The translations under genes were made by a program, and so were the position numbers. Of a stretch of DNA of 64,000 nucleotides, positions 1-11,789 are shown piece by piece; the stretch's first letter is position 1, and every line of letters starts with the position of its first letter. The DNA comes from Hippasteria phrygiana. Its lineage: Eukaryota > Echinodermata > Asteroidea > Valvatida > Goniasteridae. A model generated the notes under the pieces. That model saw only the letters and a list, made by a program, of their open reading frames with translations. It was not told the origin of the DNA and ran no database searches. The stretch is taken from contig JAZGUH010000722.1 in NCBI GenBank assembly GCA_037893225.1, forward strand, positions 124,001-188,000. The letters run 5' to 3'.

Positions 1-111
1 AGGGTTTCTCATCTGGTGTCCAGCCTGGGCATGGTAGTATCTGCTTCATTCCCTCCTGAAGGTAGAATGATGTTTCTGTAGCCCTCAGGGCGTAGGGAGC
101 TCGGGATTCTT
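1..111 (-). CDS. Exon 4 of left Ig-array gene (partial): Ig domain type A
   Basis: It begins after the acceptor aatgcag, read on the minus strand from 113. The 37 visible codons contain RAPYALRATET and ILPCPGW, which align with the second type-A exon of the right gene (ALKSET, VIPCTSW). The exon is cut by the window edge before its second Cys. Confidence 0.75.
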
Positions 112-3100
112 CTGCATTGTAGAACAATTATTAAACCTTTGACTTTCAAATTTTCCAAACATAAAGTTCCTAGCACCAAGGAACATTTATTCCTCTTGAA
201 TAGTTAATTTGAATAGCCGGGGCGTAGAAGAGAGTCGGGGATGTTTGTAATTTAGTTATGTTTTAAATTTTGGTTATTCGTGGGGGCAGAAATACCTGAA
301 AATCCTAGTGTAGGGACCAGGTGTTTCTGTCGTCTACTCCTCGCAGATAGTCGGCACAGTTCAACTTTGCCAGTCTTCTAGATTGGCTCTCGGTCCTTCA
401 ATTAACTTGAATATGGGGAGCGGTAGTGAGTAATTACTATCTGGAAGAATCTCTCTCCAGTGGATGTATGCTTATTAATTATTTTGATATTATATAGTGC
501 ATTGCCATTTTCCAATCCCTTCACAAACTTCCCCCAAGTACGCGTGCTTTCAACCGATAATTATCCGTGATTCAAACCCATATGCGTACATATGGGGACA
601 GGAACCTGCCCGACTCTCTTCATTCTTGCTGTATGCAATGACTGTGTACTTCGTCACGTGTGCGTGGACATATCTGAGGCACTTCGGTAGATAGATATTG
701 CAATAATTTTTACCTGTCACAGAGATTTCCGTCAGACAATTCCTTTGCCAGCCATTTGACAAAAAAACGTGACACCAGAGCCGCCGAGAATTACTTAAAG
801 CGTCCGGCGAGTTGATAATAAGGGATGCATCACTATTAATATTATAACCGGACTGAACTTGACGAATAGTCCCATCAGAGAAACGAGCGATAATGATGTC
901 TGTATCTGTCGTGACACCCTCTCCCGTTGACCAATACACTACGGATATCTGTGGCTGTCGTAGCTCTGGAGCGCACTGACACGGGATAGTCCGTCTGCGT
1001 CCTCGCTGTAAAATAGCGGAAGACGATCCGTCACTGGTGCTTGCCGGAAACTTGTCATCTGCAAATTAAGGAGAGTTGCGGTGAAACAATTATACATTAG
1101 AGGGAGTTTGAGTCCCACATTTATAAATCCACTGAAAATCTGTTCGTGATGTTTGTTGTTTGTACAATTACGACGGAAAAACCGATTTAAATTACAAAGA
1201 TAATGCGTCTATATGGGATATTGTATACACATTGTTAAACATTCGGGAATGTAGGTGGACTTTGAAAGCTAGGATAATTTGGTTGTATTTATTTAAATTC
1301 TTTCTGGTAACGCAAGCAACGATTAAGTTACACTGTGAATCCCTTGGACGTTGTCTCCTATTCAGAATGGACATGAGGATTAAGAGGATGTGATTTTAAC
1401 AATGAGGGTCCAAAATCACATCCTACTCTATTTAAAATCACATCTGAAGCCTGTGAACTATTATCCCACCCTGACAAAGAGTATACATTGTGACTTCTGG
1501 GTTTAACAGCTTAAACCGCATTGTGATTCTGGACTCTGGATGTGATTTTGGACCCTCATTGTTAAAATCACATTCTCTTATAATCCTCCTGTCCATTCTG
1601 AATAGGAAATCACATCCAAATGGTTCATATTGTAATTTGGTTGTATTTAATTTAAACTCTTTCTAGTAACGCAAGCAACGATTCCGCCGAATTGCACATC
1701 GCGAGGAAAACCTCTGAATGATATTCTGGGGAAAACCGACGGAATCAGACAGGGACTGAAAACCCAATCCACATGTCAGCCCAGGGTGGGATTCGAACCC
1801 GGGTCACAGAGATGGAAGGAGGGGAAAGTACTGCTATTAAGCCAACCGGACCTTTGTTCTGACCACCTCAATTACAAAGTGTGTGACCCACACTGTTGGT
1901 GGAACGTCTTTTTTGTTCGACTAGGCTTAGGTAGTAAACTGTTATGTCGTAACAAAGTTTTGGAAAAAGGGACACATTGCAATGTACATTGTTTAAAATA
2001 ATATGACAAATGGACCACTCATAACATAACACCACAAAGTCCGGTCAGTCCATTCTGCCAATTGCTATTGAGGGAAGACAAATTAGGAGATTGTTGATAG
2101 ACTACATGTACAGTCAATTTGGTATGGTATCATATACAGAGTAGTGTTGAATTCGCGGGACTTGCATAGTTCATATGGTATTAATATGATAATTCTATGT
2201 ATATATTCATATTCATATTTCACAAAGTCAATCGAAATGTTGCTTCCACTGTTTCTACAATTATAGAATATTACCAATAACGTTGATGTTGATCCATCCA
2301 TCTCGGAAGAGTGTGATGAATCTGCAGAGGTAAGACCCTTCATCCTCCTCCTTGACACCTTTAATGACGAGGCTAGAATCAGACGAGAATGTGTATCTCT
2401 CTTTGTCAGGGAATTCTTCTTCGGCGTCGCGGCTGATCAAAGTAGTAGACGTGTCATCTTTGTACCAAATCACATTATCTTGTATCTCGCCGGCACGGAA
2501 TGCTAGGCAGGGAATTCGGTGCCACATCCCTTCTTGGATATTTGCATAGGTGCTGTTGCTGCCAAATGCATCTTGAACGAGTTCCCCTAAGTCACAAACA
2601 AAGATTCTATTTTTAATTGACTTTTTAAAATCCGGCAAACCTTTATCCTTGAATCCCAATTGGCCTCTCCCATAGTACCATAGTAAAAACATTTAGATAT
2701 TGACACGAAATGAAGGCCCAATAGACCGGAAAGACTGTAGCCTTGAATTAAGGCTGTGCGTGCTGTCTCGGCCTGCGCGTACCTGCCTCGTCGGCCAGTT
2801 AGCCTACATGTAGCTGGCTAGCTCCACATAATAGTATACGGCGAACACCATTAGCCTTTTAGAGGTATGGCGGACACAAAGGAGGGCGTTATTTGATTTG
2901 GGTATTACATTTTGTGAAACCACAAAGTCCAGTGAAAGTAAGAATCAGATATTGTTTGAGTTAAAGTACAATCCATAATACAATCCAGAGATCATGCCTA
3001 ATCTTCACCTTTAAAGTTTCCTGTGGTTTCACAAAAGGTATACCCAAATCAAATAGCGCCCTCTCCTATTGTGTCCGCCATACCTCTAAAAGGCTAATAC

Positions 3101-5133
3101 TAATGGCACGCACGGTTCCTGCACGCACTGCCCCCGGACCACAGCATTGATGATACTGTTTACTTCCGGGTTTTGCTGTTATGTTAATGAATGAAGCTAT
3201 TTTCAATCGCGCGCGATCTGATTGCTCCTAAATTGAAACGTCACGTTGAATTATTCATGTAACATACGCGCGTGAAAAACATGCCATCATCGCGTTGGTA
3301 CGTTCACAAAGGTCAATGGTAAACAAAATTCAAGGTAGCTAGCTGATTGGACATTCGTAAATGCATAATTCAGATTCAGCTACGCAAACCAAGAAGCGAT
3401 TGGCCATTGGGAAACAAACGTTATTCATACTGGAAATTTACATATCCACTCACCCCCCACCCCCCCCCCCCCCCCCCCCCATTCGCTCCGGAATTCCAAC
3501 GCAAAATAAAGATAAACATAAAACCCGGAAGTAACAGAATCATCGAGGCTGTGATCCTGATCTGAAGACTCATGCGTGTGGGGTACGGTTACCGGGTGGT
3601 GCGTTTACAGCGTATGCACTATACGTGTATATGCATTGCGGGTAGATCGTGCGTGTAACGGATCGGCGTTCGCCATGATCTAGCTGGCAGCGCCAGGCGG
3701 GCCGGGCCTGGGGCGACCGCAGGCTGAGACAGCACGCACAGCCTTGCATTCAAGGCTAGAAAGACTGTGACAAGAGGACCCATTTTCGAAGCGTTTAATA
3801 AAATCTTAAGCATCTTAGATGCGTACAGCGGCGTAGCCAGGGATCCCTCCATAGGAGTGCGAGTTGGGTGGGGGTGGATGTTACGGGGGGGGGGGGGGGG
3901 GGGGGGCTCACGTATTTTTTTTCGTAAGAATACTATAATTTTCTGCGTTTGCGAAATTCAGAGGGGGAAAACTGGGGAGGCGATTGTGTATGGGGGGGAA
4001 GCATTCTCCCCCACACCGCCCTCTCCCCTTAGCTACGCCGCTGGGTGCGTAGTGTGTTGCAAACGAAAAACAAATTGTAGCTCGTATTATCTTGGGGGTA
4101 TAGTTGATGAAGATAGTATAATCAGGCCATTTCATAATGGTCGTCGGTATAAACTCAGAAGCACGGGCAGCGTGGGTCGCGTGGAATATGACATTCAGTA
4201 CGAATAGAAGGAACATGCAGAACCAATGTGGGGTCTACGTGTATTATATTATAAAACACAAAACTTACAGCTACAAAAGTAGAAGTTTTAATGTGAAAAC
4301 ACCACAAGGCAACATGACATCACTTCTAAAGAATAATGTGTCTGAATCAATGGCCAATGTGTGAGGAGTACCCTATGAGGCTATGGCCCTTGGAACACCG
4401 ACCCAATGTGGAATGTCCATTAGGTGTATTTAAAGTGGAGCATGACCTATCATATCAGGATCTCGACAGATTTCTGTCACAATACCGGTACATTATTACA
4501 GGAATCGAAGCCTGCCCAGTAGACTCGTGCATTATGAACAAATCTGCATTGAAGAATAAATACGTAATTTTCTTGCCATTGTCTGAGTTTATTTACCACA
4601 ATACAAACCTACGGTACAAGTGATGTCTCAGCGTACTCCTTGAGCCCTACATTCTATCAACAGACTGCTCTGCACGTTGATTGGTCGTATCCACGCCAAC
4701 GTGATATACACGCACGTCTGCTTTCGTGAAATAGTGAATAATATGCAAACTCATAATAACTCAGAATATTAAAGATCGACAAAGAATGTAATACACTACC
4801 ACCGTTGTGCTGGGCCATTTCTCAAACCTGGCTTCGACTTTAGCTTCGGCTTCCCCTAATTCTAGGTCCTGATATGTAGCTAGATCTGTGGCACGTTTTT
4901 TCTAAATGTACAGGTACATCAAAAGTATTTCATATCCGCTGACATCCAGTGTAGGATGTTCTCCACTTGGATTATCTCGTATCATGTGTGCAATTTCAAT
5001 CCGATAAAGAAAACGTATAAATATGTTTCTCACCGTGACTTCCCGGGCAAATGCTGTATTTTGATTCACTCCGTACCACCAGTGGCAGGAAAACAAGCGC
5101 CAGGCACGTGTAGATTCGTACCTGCGACGCCAT
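1..5133 (-). CDS. Ig-array receptor-like gene, 5' part (left copy, runs off left edge)
   Basis: I read four exons on the minus strand: 5133-5034 (100 nt), 2586-2275 (312 nt), 1058-714 (345 nt) and 111 to beyond position 1. All junctions are GT/AG and phase 1, so the frame stays open. Exon 1 encodes a signal peptide (MASQVRIYT, then a hydrophobic LALVFLPLVV core, likely cleavage after VRS) and a short C-P motif (YSICPGS). Exon 2 (residues 34-137) is an Ig domain with WHRIPC, WYKDD and YLC. Exon 3 (138-252) is a second Ig type with VYWSTGEGVTTDTD and LWCHVF. Exon 4 begins another domain of the first type (FYLQEG, ILPCPGW). The plus-strand gene at 58,823 has the same exon order and the same 100-nt first exon, which supports start and splicing. 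Likely a secreted or membrane-anchored Ig receptor; the 3' end and any kinase lie outside. Function is not known. Confidence 0.85.
714..1058 (-). CDS. Exon 3 of left Ig-array gene: Ig domain type B
   Basis: 115 codons between a tttgcag acceptor and a gtaaaa donor. Motifs are TIPCQCAP, VVYWSTGEGVTTDTD, DASLI and RLWCHVF. The stretch around STGEGVTTDTDII is nearly identical to the right gene's exon at 60,237-60,590, showing recent common origin. Confidence 0.88.
1356..1607. mobile_element. Palindromic MITE with ~68-bp arms
   Basis: The left arm starts tcctattcagaatggacatg and the right arm (1538-1607) is its inverted copy ending catt...gaatagga. Both contain an aggatgtgatttt block. About 50-bp direct repeats (1272-1325 and 1628-1682, core ggttgtattta and gtaacgcaagcaacgatt) flank it. 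It lies in the intron between the Ig exons at 714-1058 and 2275-2586. Confidence 0.7.
1690..1856 (-). mobile_element. tRNA-derived SINE-like element
   Basis: On the minus strand a box-A-like ggttggcttaatagcag is followed by a box-B gggttcgaatccca, then a non-tRNA body (gggttttcagtccctgtctg). The cloverleaf is incomplete, so it is a SINE head rather than a tRNA gene. Confidence 0.5.
2275..2586 (-). CDS. Exon 2 of left Ig-array gene: Ig domain type A
   Basis: 104 codons between a cttag acceptor and a gtaata donor. The first Cys lies in WHRIPC, the core Trp in VIWYKDD and the second Cys in GSYLC, with the strand motif SSLVIKGVKEEDEG in between. This is the V/I-set Ig pattern. The closest relative in the window is exon 2 of the right gene at 59,626-59,964. 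Confidence 0.88.
2738..3758. mobile_element. MULE-like TIR element with 9-bp target duplication
   Basis: The ends are inverted copies: tagccttgaattaaggctgt on the left and tagccttgaatgcaaggctg in reverse complement on the right, similar for about 42 bp. The flanks are gaaagactg on both sides (2729-2737 and 3759-3767). A 9-bp duplication is typical of Mutator-like elements. No transposase is seen. A palindromic MITE (2846-3100) is nested inside. It lies in intron 1 of the left Ig gene. Confidence 0.72.
2846..3100. mobile_element. Palindromic MITE, copy 1 (family also at 56,330)
   Basis: The arms start ttagccttttagaggtatgg and are inverted copies for about 55 bp (gcggacaca, gaggg, atttgatttgggta). 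The same arms form the shorter element at 56,330-56,470. Nested within the MULE-like element. Confidence 0.75.
3826..4043. mobile_element. hAT-type MITE with 8-bp target duplication
   Basis: The ends are cagcggcgtagcc and the inverted ggctacgccgctg (CAGxG hAT-like). The flanks gatgcgta (3818-3825) and ggtgcgta (4044-4051) differ at one base, an 8-bp duplication. The interior has a G tract of about 22 bases and no coding potential. Confidence 0.75.
5034..5133 (-). CDS. Exon 1 of left Ig-array gene: signal peptide
   Basis: The ATG is at 5133-5131 and the donor gtgaga follows 5034, giving 33 codons plus one base. The exon is exactly as long as exon 1 of the right Ig gene. Its end (SKYSICPGSH) aligns with AEYNVCPPSS of that gene, so this start is favoured over the longer overlapping open frame on the same strand. 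Confidence 0.82.
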
Positions 5134-5336
5134 AACGACACGTTACCTGTCCAGAATGGAGACAAAAGATTAATTCCAAAGAACATTACCAGGTGTATTT
5201 TGGTTGCCTGAATTATTATTATTTATATTTTCATTTATTAAATACTGAGACAATGCGCAGATACCTCAAAAATATCCCAATGTATGCAAACTATCTCAAC
5301 GTGGGTTTAGGCTAATGTAATAGAGTACCGAAGTGA

Positions 5337-5344
5337 TGACGTCA
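5337..5344. promoter_or_regulatory. CRE/ATF-type palindrome TGACGTCA
   Basis: A perfect TGACGTCA about 205 bp upstream of the left Ig gene's start codon, within the left end of the MITE. A second copy is at 5460-5467. CREB/ATF binding to this octamer is established in animals; use here is inference. Confidence 0.4.
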
Positions 5345-5459
5345 ATGCAATGTTTGGAGCCAGAATACTTTTGTTATTTTGTGTCAATGTGTTTGCATGA
5401 CTGGCTGTTAAAGGAACAATCGAAATCTCCATTTGTTTGGAGCCAGTTGTCGCGCCAAC

Positions 5460-5467
5460 TGACGTCA
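5460..5467. promoter_or_regulatory. Second CRE/ATF-type palindrome TGACGTCA
   Basis: A perfect octamer in the opposite end of the same MITE, 123 bp from the first. Paired sites arise here simply because the MITE ends are inverted repeats. Confidence 0.4.
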
Positions 5468-5774
5468 GACATCGGTACTCTATAAAGAAGAAAAAAAAGG
5501 AAATCTCTGAAGCAGAAGGAAAGCATTCCCTGGGCAAAGACGATGTTAAGCGTAAAGAGACTTAACGTGGGTTAATCTTATTTGTTTATATCGGGGGGGG
5601 GGGGGGGGGGGGGTATTTTACAACGTTTGTGTTTCGCGCTACGTATTTCATTCATGTTTCCGTCATGTCATTCTACTATGACAATTTGCTTTGCTTTTTA
5701 GTTGTATGTTTTATATTGAGGTCAAATGGAAAATAGCAACAACGGAAATTAATTAAACCAACAATGGCTTTTAG

Positions 5775-5945
5775 GGGCAAGATGGGTCATTGGTAGAGCG
5801 CATGTAAGGTGATCCGGAGGTCGCAGGTTCAAATCGCACTTCTGTAAGATTTCTTTCTTTCTTTCTTTGAACATTTCTTTCACTTTGAAAATGTATCAAT
5901 ACTAACTAGTTTTCGGTTTGTCTAGTTCGGTGATACTTTAGAGTA
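5775..5945 (+). mobile_element. tRNA-derived SINE, copy 1
   Basis: The tRNA-like head has box A (ttggtagagcgc) and box B (aggttcaaatcgca), then the family tail ttctttcactttgaaaatgt. The tail and head are shared with copies at 6114, 9260 (minus) and 35,676. Confidence 0.6.
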
Positions 5946-6113
5946 AAAAGAAAACTTGAGTGAAACCCACATTTCATTTTCCCATTTCGTAGAGTTAGAG
6001 CGTAATCCGTAGCTCTATTGCATTATGGGTTTATGACTTATTACTAGCGCCCCTCCCCCCACCCCCCCCCCCCCCCCCCCAAACAAAGATACAGACAAAT
6101 TGAGATTGCCAAT

Positions 6114-6225
6114 AAGGCTAGATAGCTCAGTTGCTAGAGCGCCGTTACAGTAACCTGAAGTTTGCAGGTTCGAATTCCTCTCCTGCCATTTTCGTTTTTT
6201 TCACTTTGAAAATTAAAATCTACAA
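6114..6225 (+). mobile_element. tRNA-derived SINE, copy 2
   Basis: Head with tagctcagttgctagagcgc and caggttcgaattcct, followed by a T-rich linker and cactttgaaaat. The acceptor stem does not pair, so it is not a tRNA gene. Confidence 0.6.
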
Positions 6226-9200
6226 AACAAAATACGCGTTGAAAGAAAATTTAATTTTAGCCCAATACTGATACTGTAACACCAAAACGTCAAAAAACAT
6301 ACCAACCAAATGCAAGTTAAAGGCAGTGTACATGATTGGTCATTGTTGCAATTTTCAGAAATTGGCGGATTTTGGGGTTAGTATTTTATAGGAAATATTG
6401 TTCCACTGACCTGTTCAAAGTTTTGTGTTGTTGGATGGCGAAAAAAACAAGAGAAAAACGGCGCTCGTTTTCAACCGTCGGGCGGATGATAGCCTTTAGT
6501 TAAGGCGCGCGTGGCCGGCTATGGGCGCGTGAAGCGCTCCGGATATGCCATGGCGCCATCAAGTCCGGGGCGCGCCACTCGTCCGGGTAGCCACGCGCGC
6601 CTTGACGGCTACAAGGCAGTTTTCCACCGATTTCCAGCTGGAAAACGTTTGAAAACGATATACATTTCCACTCTTCTTGACAACGACAGCACACCTGGTG
6701 CCGTCATTTCACAGGATGATCGAGACTACTATTAACTTACAGTCGAATAAGGTATTTCGTAATAATTCAGTAAAACAAATTGGAGGATTACCAATCGTGT
6801 ACACTACCTTTAACAATAAACGATTACAAGAACAATATATTGCACCATATTTCAAGGAATTATTCCAATATAGTTTGATTAGAAGGGTATTAATTTACTG
6901 CAAACAGTCATATTCAACTGGAAAGGTTTATTGTTTTTTGACTAAGATAAATAAATATAATGAAGATTTAACAAAAAAATCAGTTAAAAGCTAAGAGCTT
7001 AAGGTAAAGAATATCTAGGGAAAATGATGAGTATAAGGTTCTACTACTATAAAATGCATTTTTAAAATGTATTTATTGCATAACTTGGAAAAAGTTAGAA
7101 TGGCAATTCTATCCTATATTCTGTCAAAAACTTGTAAAATATGCAGTTGTCTAGATTTTAAAAGCAGTTGCCTGGCCCACTATGGTATTTGCCCGAAAAC
7201 TGACCCACGATAACGGTTTTGATATGTCATAATTATTTGTTTGGCCGATAAACTGAAGGCTTTATAAGCTATAATAGTTTTATAAATCGTACCAAGTGTT
7301 GGCAAGTCCCGTATAGAGTATGCAGTTTACGTACCGACTTGCAATAAGAGAATCCGGCATTCGGTTCGCTGTGCAGAGGTATTTTTCACTGTCAGTGATT
7401 AACTAAGCTTATCACAGCGAGGTTGTTGTGTATAAATATAATCGAGTCTGCAAGGGTCCTTATTGGTTTTTGTAATGAGATTAGTATGAATAGGATATTT
7501 AAAAAACACCTAGTTTTAAAACGAAGAACAGGAGTAGAAAATAGTTGTGAAATCATCCTGTTTTCTCAATTTAAGTAAAATGTTGACTAGAGCTATGTAG
7601 CCACCTCTTTTCACCTTGCAATCTGTGAGTAAACAAATTAAGTTATGTTCATGTTGTTGTCCCCCTGCGATGTGTTAAGATAATAATGGTTAACATGAAC
7701 AACAACCGGATAGCAAACATGGGATTGTTTGAATAGGCCTACATACAAAAAGTCTAGGAATTAGGTTATAAATGGAATGGTTGACATGGGTCATCTGTAG
7801 GCCTACGTGTGCTGCTGATTTCGGATTTACTGCTGCACAATATTTGCTTAGTGACTTCAAAATGCACAATATTTGCTTAGTGACTTTAAAGTCCACGACT
7901 TCACGTAATCTTTACGTGATCTTCAAGTTCAAAAACAGCGTAAACAGAATTGCGACGAATGGTCCCCATTTATACTTTTTAATGCGCATTAAAATTGACT
8001 GTGATGGTTAACTTGGTATGATATGAGGCAATACACAATGAAAGTTGCAGCATTCTAAAGAAAACACGGAACATTTTCTTCCAATTCGGTTTAAAATAGC
8101 ATTCGGTTGTGTAACCAGGAAAAAATTACTCAAGACAGATAAATAAAGAACAACTAGAAAAACAATGTGGGAGCTCGCCTTGCTTTTGGATAAACAAAAC
8201 AACTGAACAGGGATCTGTTTTGGGGAGGAATCGCGAGCTAGTCCTAAAAACAAAAGCAGTTTTTGGTTAAAAAATAAATGTAAAAAGGATAATATACTTT
8301 GCAACAAAAGAACTGTGCACATTAAAAATTCCTGTATTTTTGTAACAAGGTGGGCTATATGGCCTACACATGAAATTCGCAGACCTTATGCTATGACATG
8401 GTAAGAATAAGCTGACGCACTCAAAACCTGCTTACCACATAATGCAGGTACGTGTGGGCACACCTGTACCTTGATTTCACAAAAGGGCTATGACAGGTTG
8501 TTACGTAATGGAAATCAACCCAGTTTTGGTCTTGTTCGCATAAAAGGCCTACCCAAAAGTCTGAAGAGCATTGGACAGCATTGAGTGTCATCCCACATGA
8601 CATCCCATGCGCATGTCATTGCTTCAATGAGACGAAGATGCACAGCAGTCATTGATGCACATGGTGGACACACCATATACTGACTGCAAACTTTTCACTT
8701 TTGGTTAATAATGTGACTGGTGCCTTGGACTTCCAATAAAAGTTTATTCCGGTGACTTTTCTGCCATGGCTGAAAAAAATACAGCAGTTTTTAGTGTGCA
8801 CAGTTTCTTTTGTTGCAGAGCATATTACAAAACAACCGTGCGAAAAAGCAAAAAGAAGGAAAGAATGAAGTGCTATATGCGATAATACAAACTGTTTATC
8901 AAGGTAAAAAAAATTATGGCACGCCTGACCATTCCTCTGTCCCGTGTGATGATCGCAACCCCAGCGGTTATGCAAATATTGCATGAAAATTATACATGTC
9001 AAACACATGACAAATAAAATGGCACCACCACTGTCAAAAACAACCATACCCACTCCCCGTTTTCCCCTTTTTACATTTCAAAATCTTTATACACAAAATC
9101 AGGGGGGAAAACTTTCTGTGCCCGACGTGATTCGCAAAAATGATACAGGAGTATGAGGTAATTCCTTCCTGTCAATTTATAACATGAAATGATGTGGCAG

Positions 9201-9259
9201 ACAAATATTGTCAGCAAAAGCCATATTCCAAAAATATGAGTCAATCTTTGCGAATTATA
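6226..9259. other. Intergenic, no gene recognised
   Basis: Unique-looking AT-rich sequence. Only short open frames occur, none with a recognisable motif or supporting splice structure. A short GC-rich inverted patch (6500-6610, ggcgcgcgtggc versus gccacgcgcgcc) is the only structure noted. Confidence 0.4.
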
Positions 9260-9405
9260 CCTACTAGTACTAGGATATAAAAGAAATGTGAACACATTTT
9301 CTAAGTGAACAAAGAAAATGGCAGGAGCGGCATTCAAACCCGCGACCTCCGGGTTACCGTACCGGCGCTCAACCAACTAAGCTATCTTGCCCTATGTTGG
9401 CGATC
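9260..9405 (-). mobile_element. tRNA-derived SINE, copy 3 (minus strand)
   Basis: Read on the minus strand: agatagcttagttggttgag, then cgggtttgaatgccgctcct, gccattttctttgttcactt. Same head and tail as the other copies, opposite orientation. Confidence 0.6.
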
Positions 9406-10789
9406 TCCCCAATTGTCAGTATCTTTGTTCAGAATATAAAAAAAAAAGCTTGAAGGTTCTCCTCCGAATTTGCTTTAAGAAAAATAGCTTACCTTCAGAT
9501 GTTACTGCAGAAAATGTGCTGCACTGCAGAGAAGAATGCTTGCTGTCTTTAATGTGTTAAAAGTTTGTGCCGGAATTTCCAAAATGGTTTTAGGCTATTA
9601 CAGAGTACGACAGAGTAAACAAGTTCAAGCCAAACTTTTCGAATGTTCTCCGGTGTCACGGTCTAAGTTACCCGTGACAAGATTAAATATTGAAGTAATG
9701 AAACTTCCCATGCTTTCTGTAAAAGATTAACTAGAATGATGTGCAAGGTGAACTCTTATCACCAAAAAGAAGAGGTGCACACAATGCCTACCCTATAGCA
9801 TTGTTGTAACCGCCGAAAAATTGAATAGGCGATAAGCAGAAAATCTATATGTTCAAGGGTAGGATATGGTTGACATAGGTTATCTGTTGGGCAATGTGTT
9901 TCTTTGATGATATTTTTTTCTAGTGACTGACAGACGGTCTTCAAGTGGCCTTCAAGTGGTATTCAAGTTTAAAACTTTGAAATGCAGCTCATGGCGATTT
10001 TGGCGTTAAACAGAATGTCAAAGAACGTCCCCCGTGTATACTCATTTCAATGCAAAGTAAAAATGGTTGCGATGGTTGACATGGTACACATTTTTCTTAG
10101 ACTGAAACTTCCAGCATTTCAAAGAAATGAACACGAGAAAAGTTGTCTCATTCGGTCTAAGACAGCATGGTTGAATTCTTCCTTTACAGTTTGGCATCAA
10201 ATCCGAAATCACTTCCGTACAACAATACCAAATGTAACCTTTTTTTTAAAGAAAAATAAAACAGCGATTTCGGAGAATGAAATTCTTCTTTCGTTTACGG
10301 TTTACGTAAAAAAGGAACTGCAAGACTAGAGTATGAAAAAGACAATCATAACAAACGGGGATATTCAATTTAATGAAACATATTCAGAAATGGTGTACCC
10401 CATAATAGTTAACATTAACAGAAGAACATACTATACTATATAAAACACCGGGGCGTTCAGAAAAAAGTGATACAAATACAGTTTGAACGATTTTTACCGA
10501 CCCAGCTGCATGGTTGAAACCTAAATCTACTAGTAAACAATACAAAATGTCGTATCCACTGTAGTTTTTTGCATTTTCTGTAAAGGCTGATCAGGCCGGT
10601 ATTTATATATGTTTTCTTCGGCATGCAACGACTGAGAATATTTATATTCCCTGCATGCACATGACTTCAGGTTACTCCCCCAACTCTCCCTGGTACCTAT
10701 TTCTACTCCCGAGAGGCGGAAACAAGTAATTAGTGACTAGAATCAGGTGTTATCAGCTTAGCAGTGGCTGTCCGAAAGATGACGCTCAG

Positions 10790-11096
10790 CTATACTCTCT
10801 TAATGTACCGGTAAAAGAGTGAAAAACTCACTCACCAAAAGAGTGAATCCCTTATCAAACCACTCCAAAACAGTGAATCTCTTATAAAAACCACCCGAAA
10901 AAAGAGTGAAAACCACACCAAAAGAGTGAAATTTCCACTCTTTCGAGGAGCCATATAAGGGACAAGTCTAAAAAAAAGAGTGGTCCCTTATATGGCTCCT
11001 CGAAAGAGTGGAAATTTCACTCTTTTGGAGTGTTTTTATAAGGGATTCACTCTTTTGGAGAGTGAGTTTTTCACTCTTTTACAGTAAGAGAGTATG
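10790..11096. mobile_element. Foldback element built on an aagagtgaa motif
   Basis: The outer inverted ends are tactctctta and taagagagta. The inner arms contain several aaaagagtga repeats on the left and their inverted copies tcactctttt on the right, around a centre near 10,970. No coding potential. Confidence 0.7.
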
Positions 11097-11789
11097 CTGG
11101 AAAATAATACTGAAAAAATAGCAGTCGCAGACAGGATCCGTGTGGCAATTAGGCTATAGCCAATGGGTTTCAATATATCAGTAAAATAAAATAAATTATA
11201 GAAGTCTTAACCGTACCCAAGTGGTAATCACATTTTATGATCACTAGTCAAATACAGTCCTATCAAAGTTAGCGAAAATGTTTTACAAGAAAGGGAATGC
11301 AACAAAGATGGCAAAAACTTACAGAATATCGCAAAGAAGTTTCAGGCCTGAATGTTGTACTGTCAACAATGAAATTGTTCTTGGGTTAAAACAAAATGAG
11401 TTTGTAAGTAAGATGGAGTGCGATAGAAAAAAAAAGGTGGGGAGGAGGAACAGGAGTTAAAGATTGCCGAAGTTGGGCAGATGAACTAGGAAGTGATGTG
11501 GTGTTTAATGATGAGAAGAGCAAAAGAAAGAGAGAGATAAAGAAAAGAATCATTTGCCTATCTATAACATGCAAAACCTGCTGAAATTCCCGCTAAACAC
11601 ATTCGACTTGTTTTTAATTGTTTCAATTTGAAAGTAACCGATGGTTTTGCATGCGGGAAGGGAGGGGAGGGGAAAAACTCAGGGGCTATCTGGCAGGTTA
11701 TCTATTATCATACAATGTGTGTTTTCATAAAAAGTAATAACAATGAGATATTATATTTTATACAAAAGGCAGACATGAAAATGGCAGAC

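Larger units (their letters stand above)
5323..5480. mobile_element. MITE with CRE palindromes, upstream of left Ig gene
   Basis: The inverted ends read gagtaccgaagtgatgacgtc and, from the right, gagtaccgatgtctgacgtc. TA flanks both sides. Each end contains TGACGTCA. The element lies about 190 bp upstream of the ATG of the left Ig gene (minus strand). Confidence 0.65.

Noticed and set aside
4902..5186. 94-codon minus-strand open frame as the first exon of the left Ig gene
   Set aside because: It overlaps the true signal exon in another frame; the 100-nt exon with ATG at 5133 matches the paralog's exon 1 in length and end motif.
6116..6190. Functional tRNA gene
   Set aside because: Box A and B are present but the acceptor stem does not pair and the same head recurs with a common tail, so it is a SINE.
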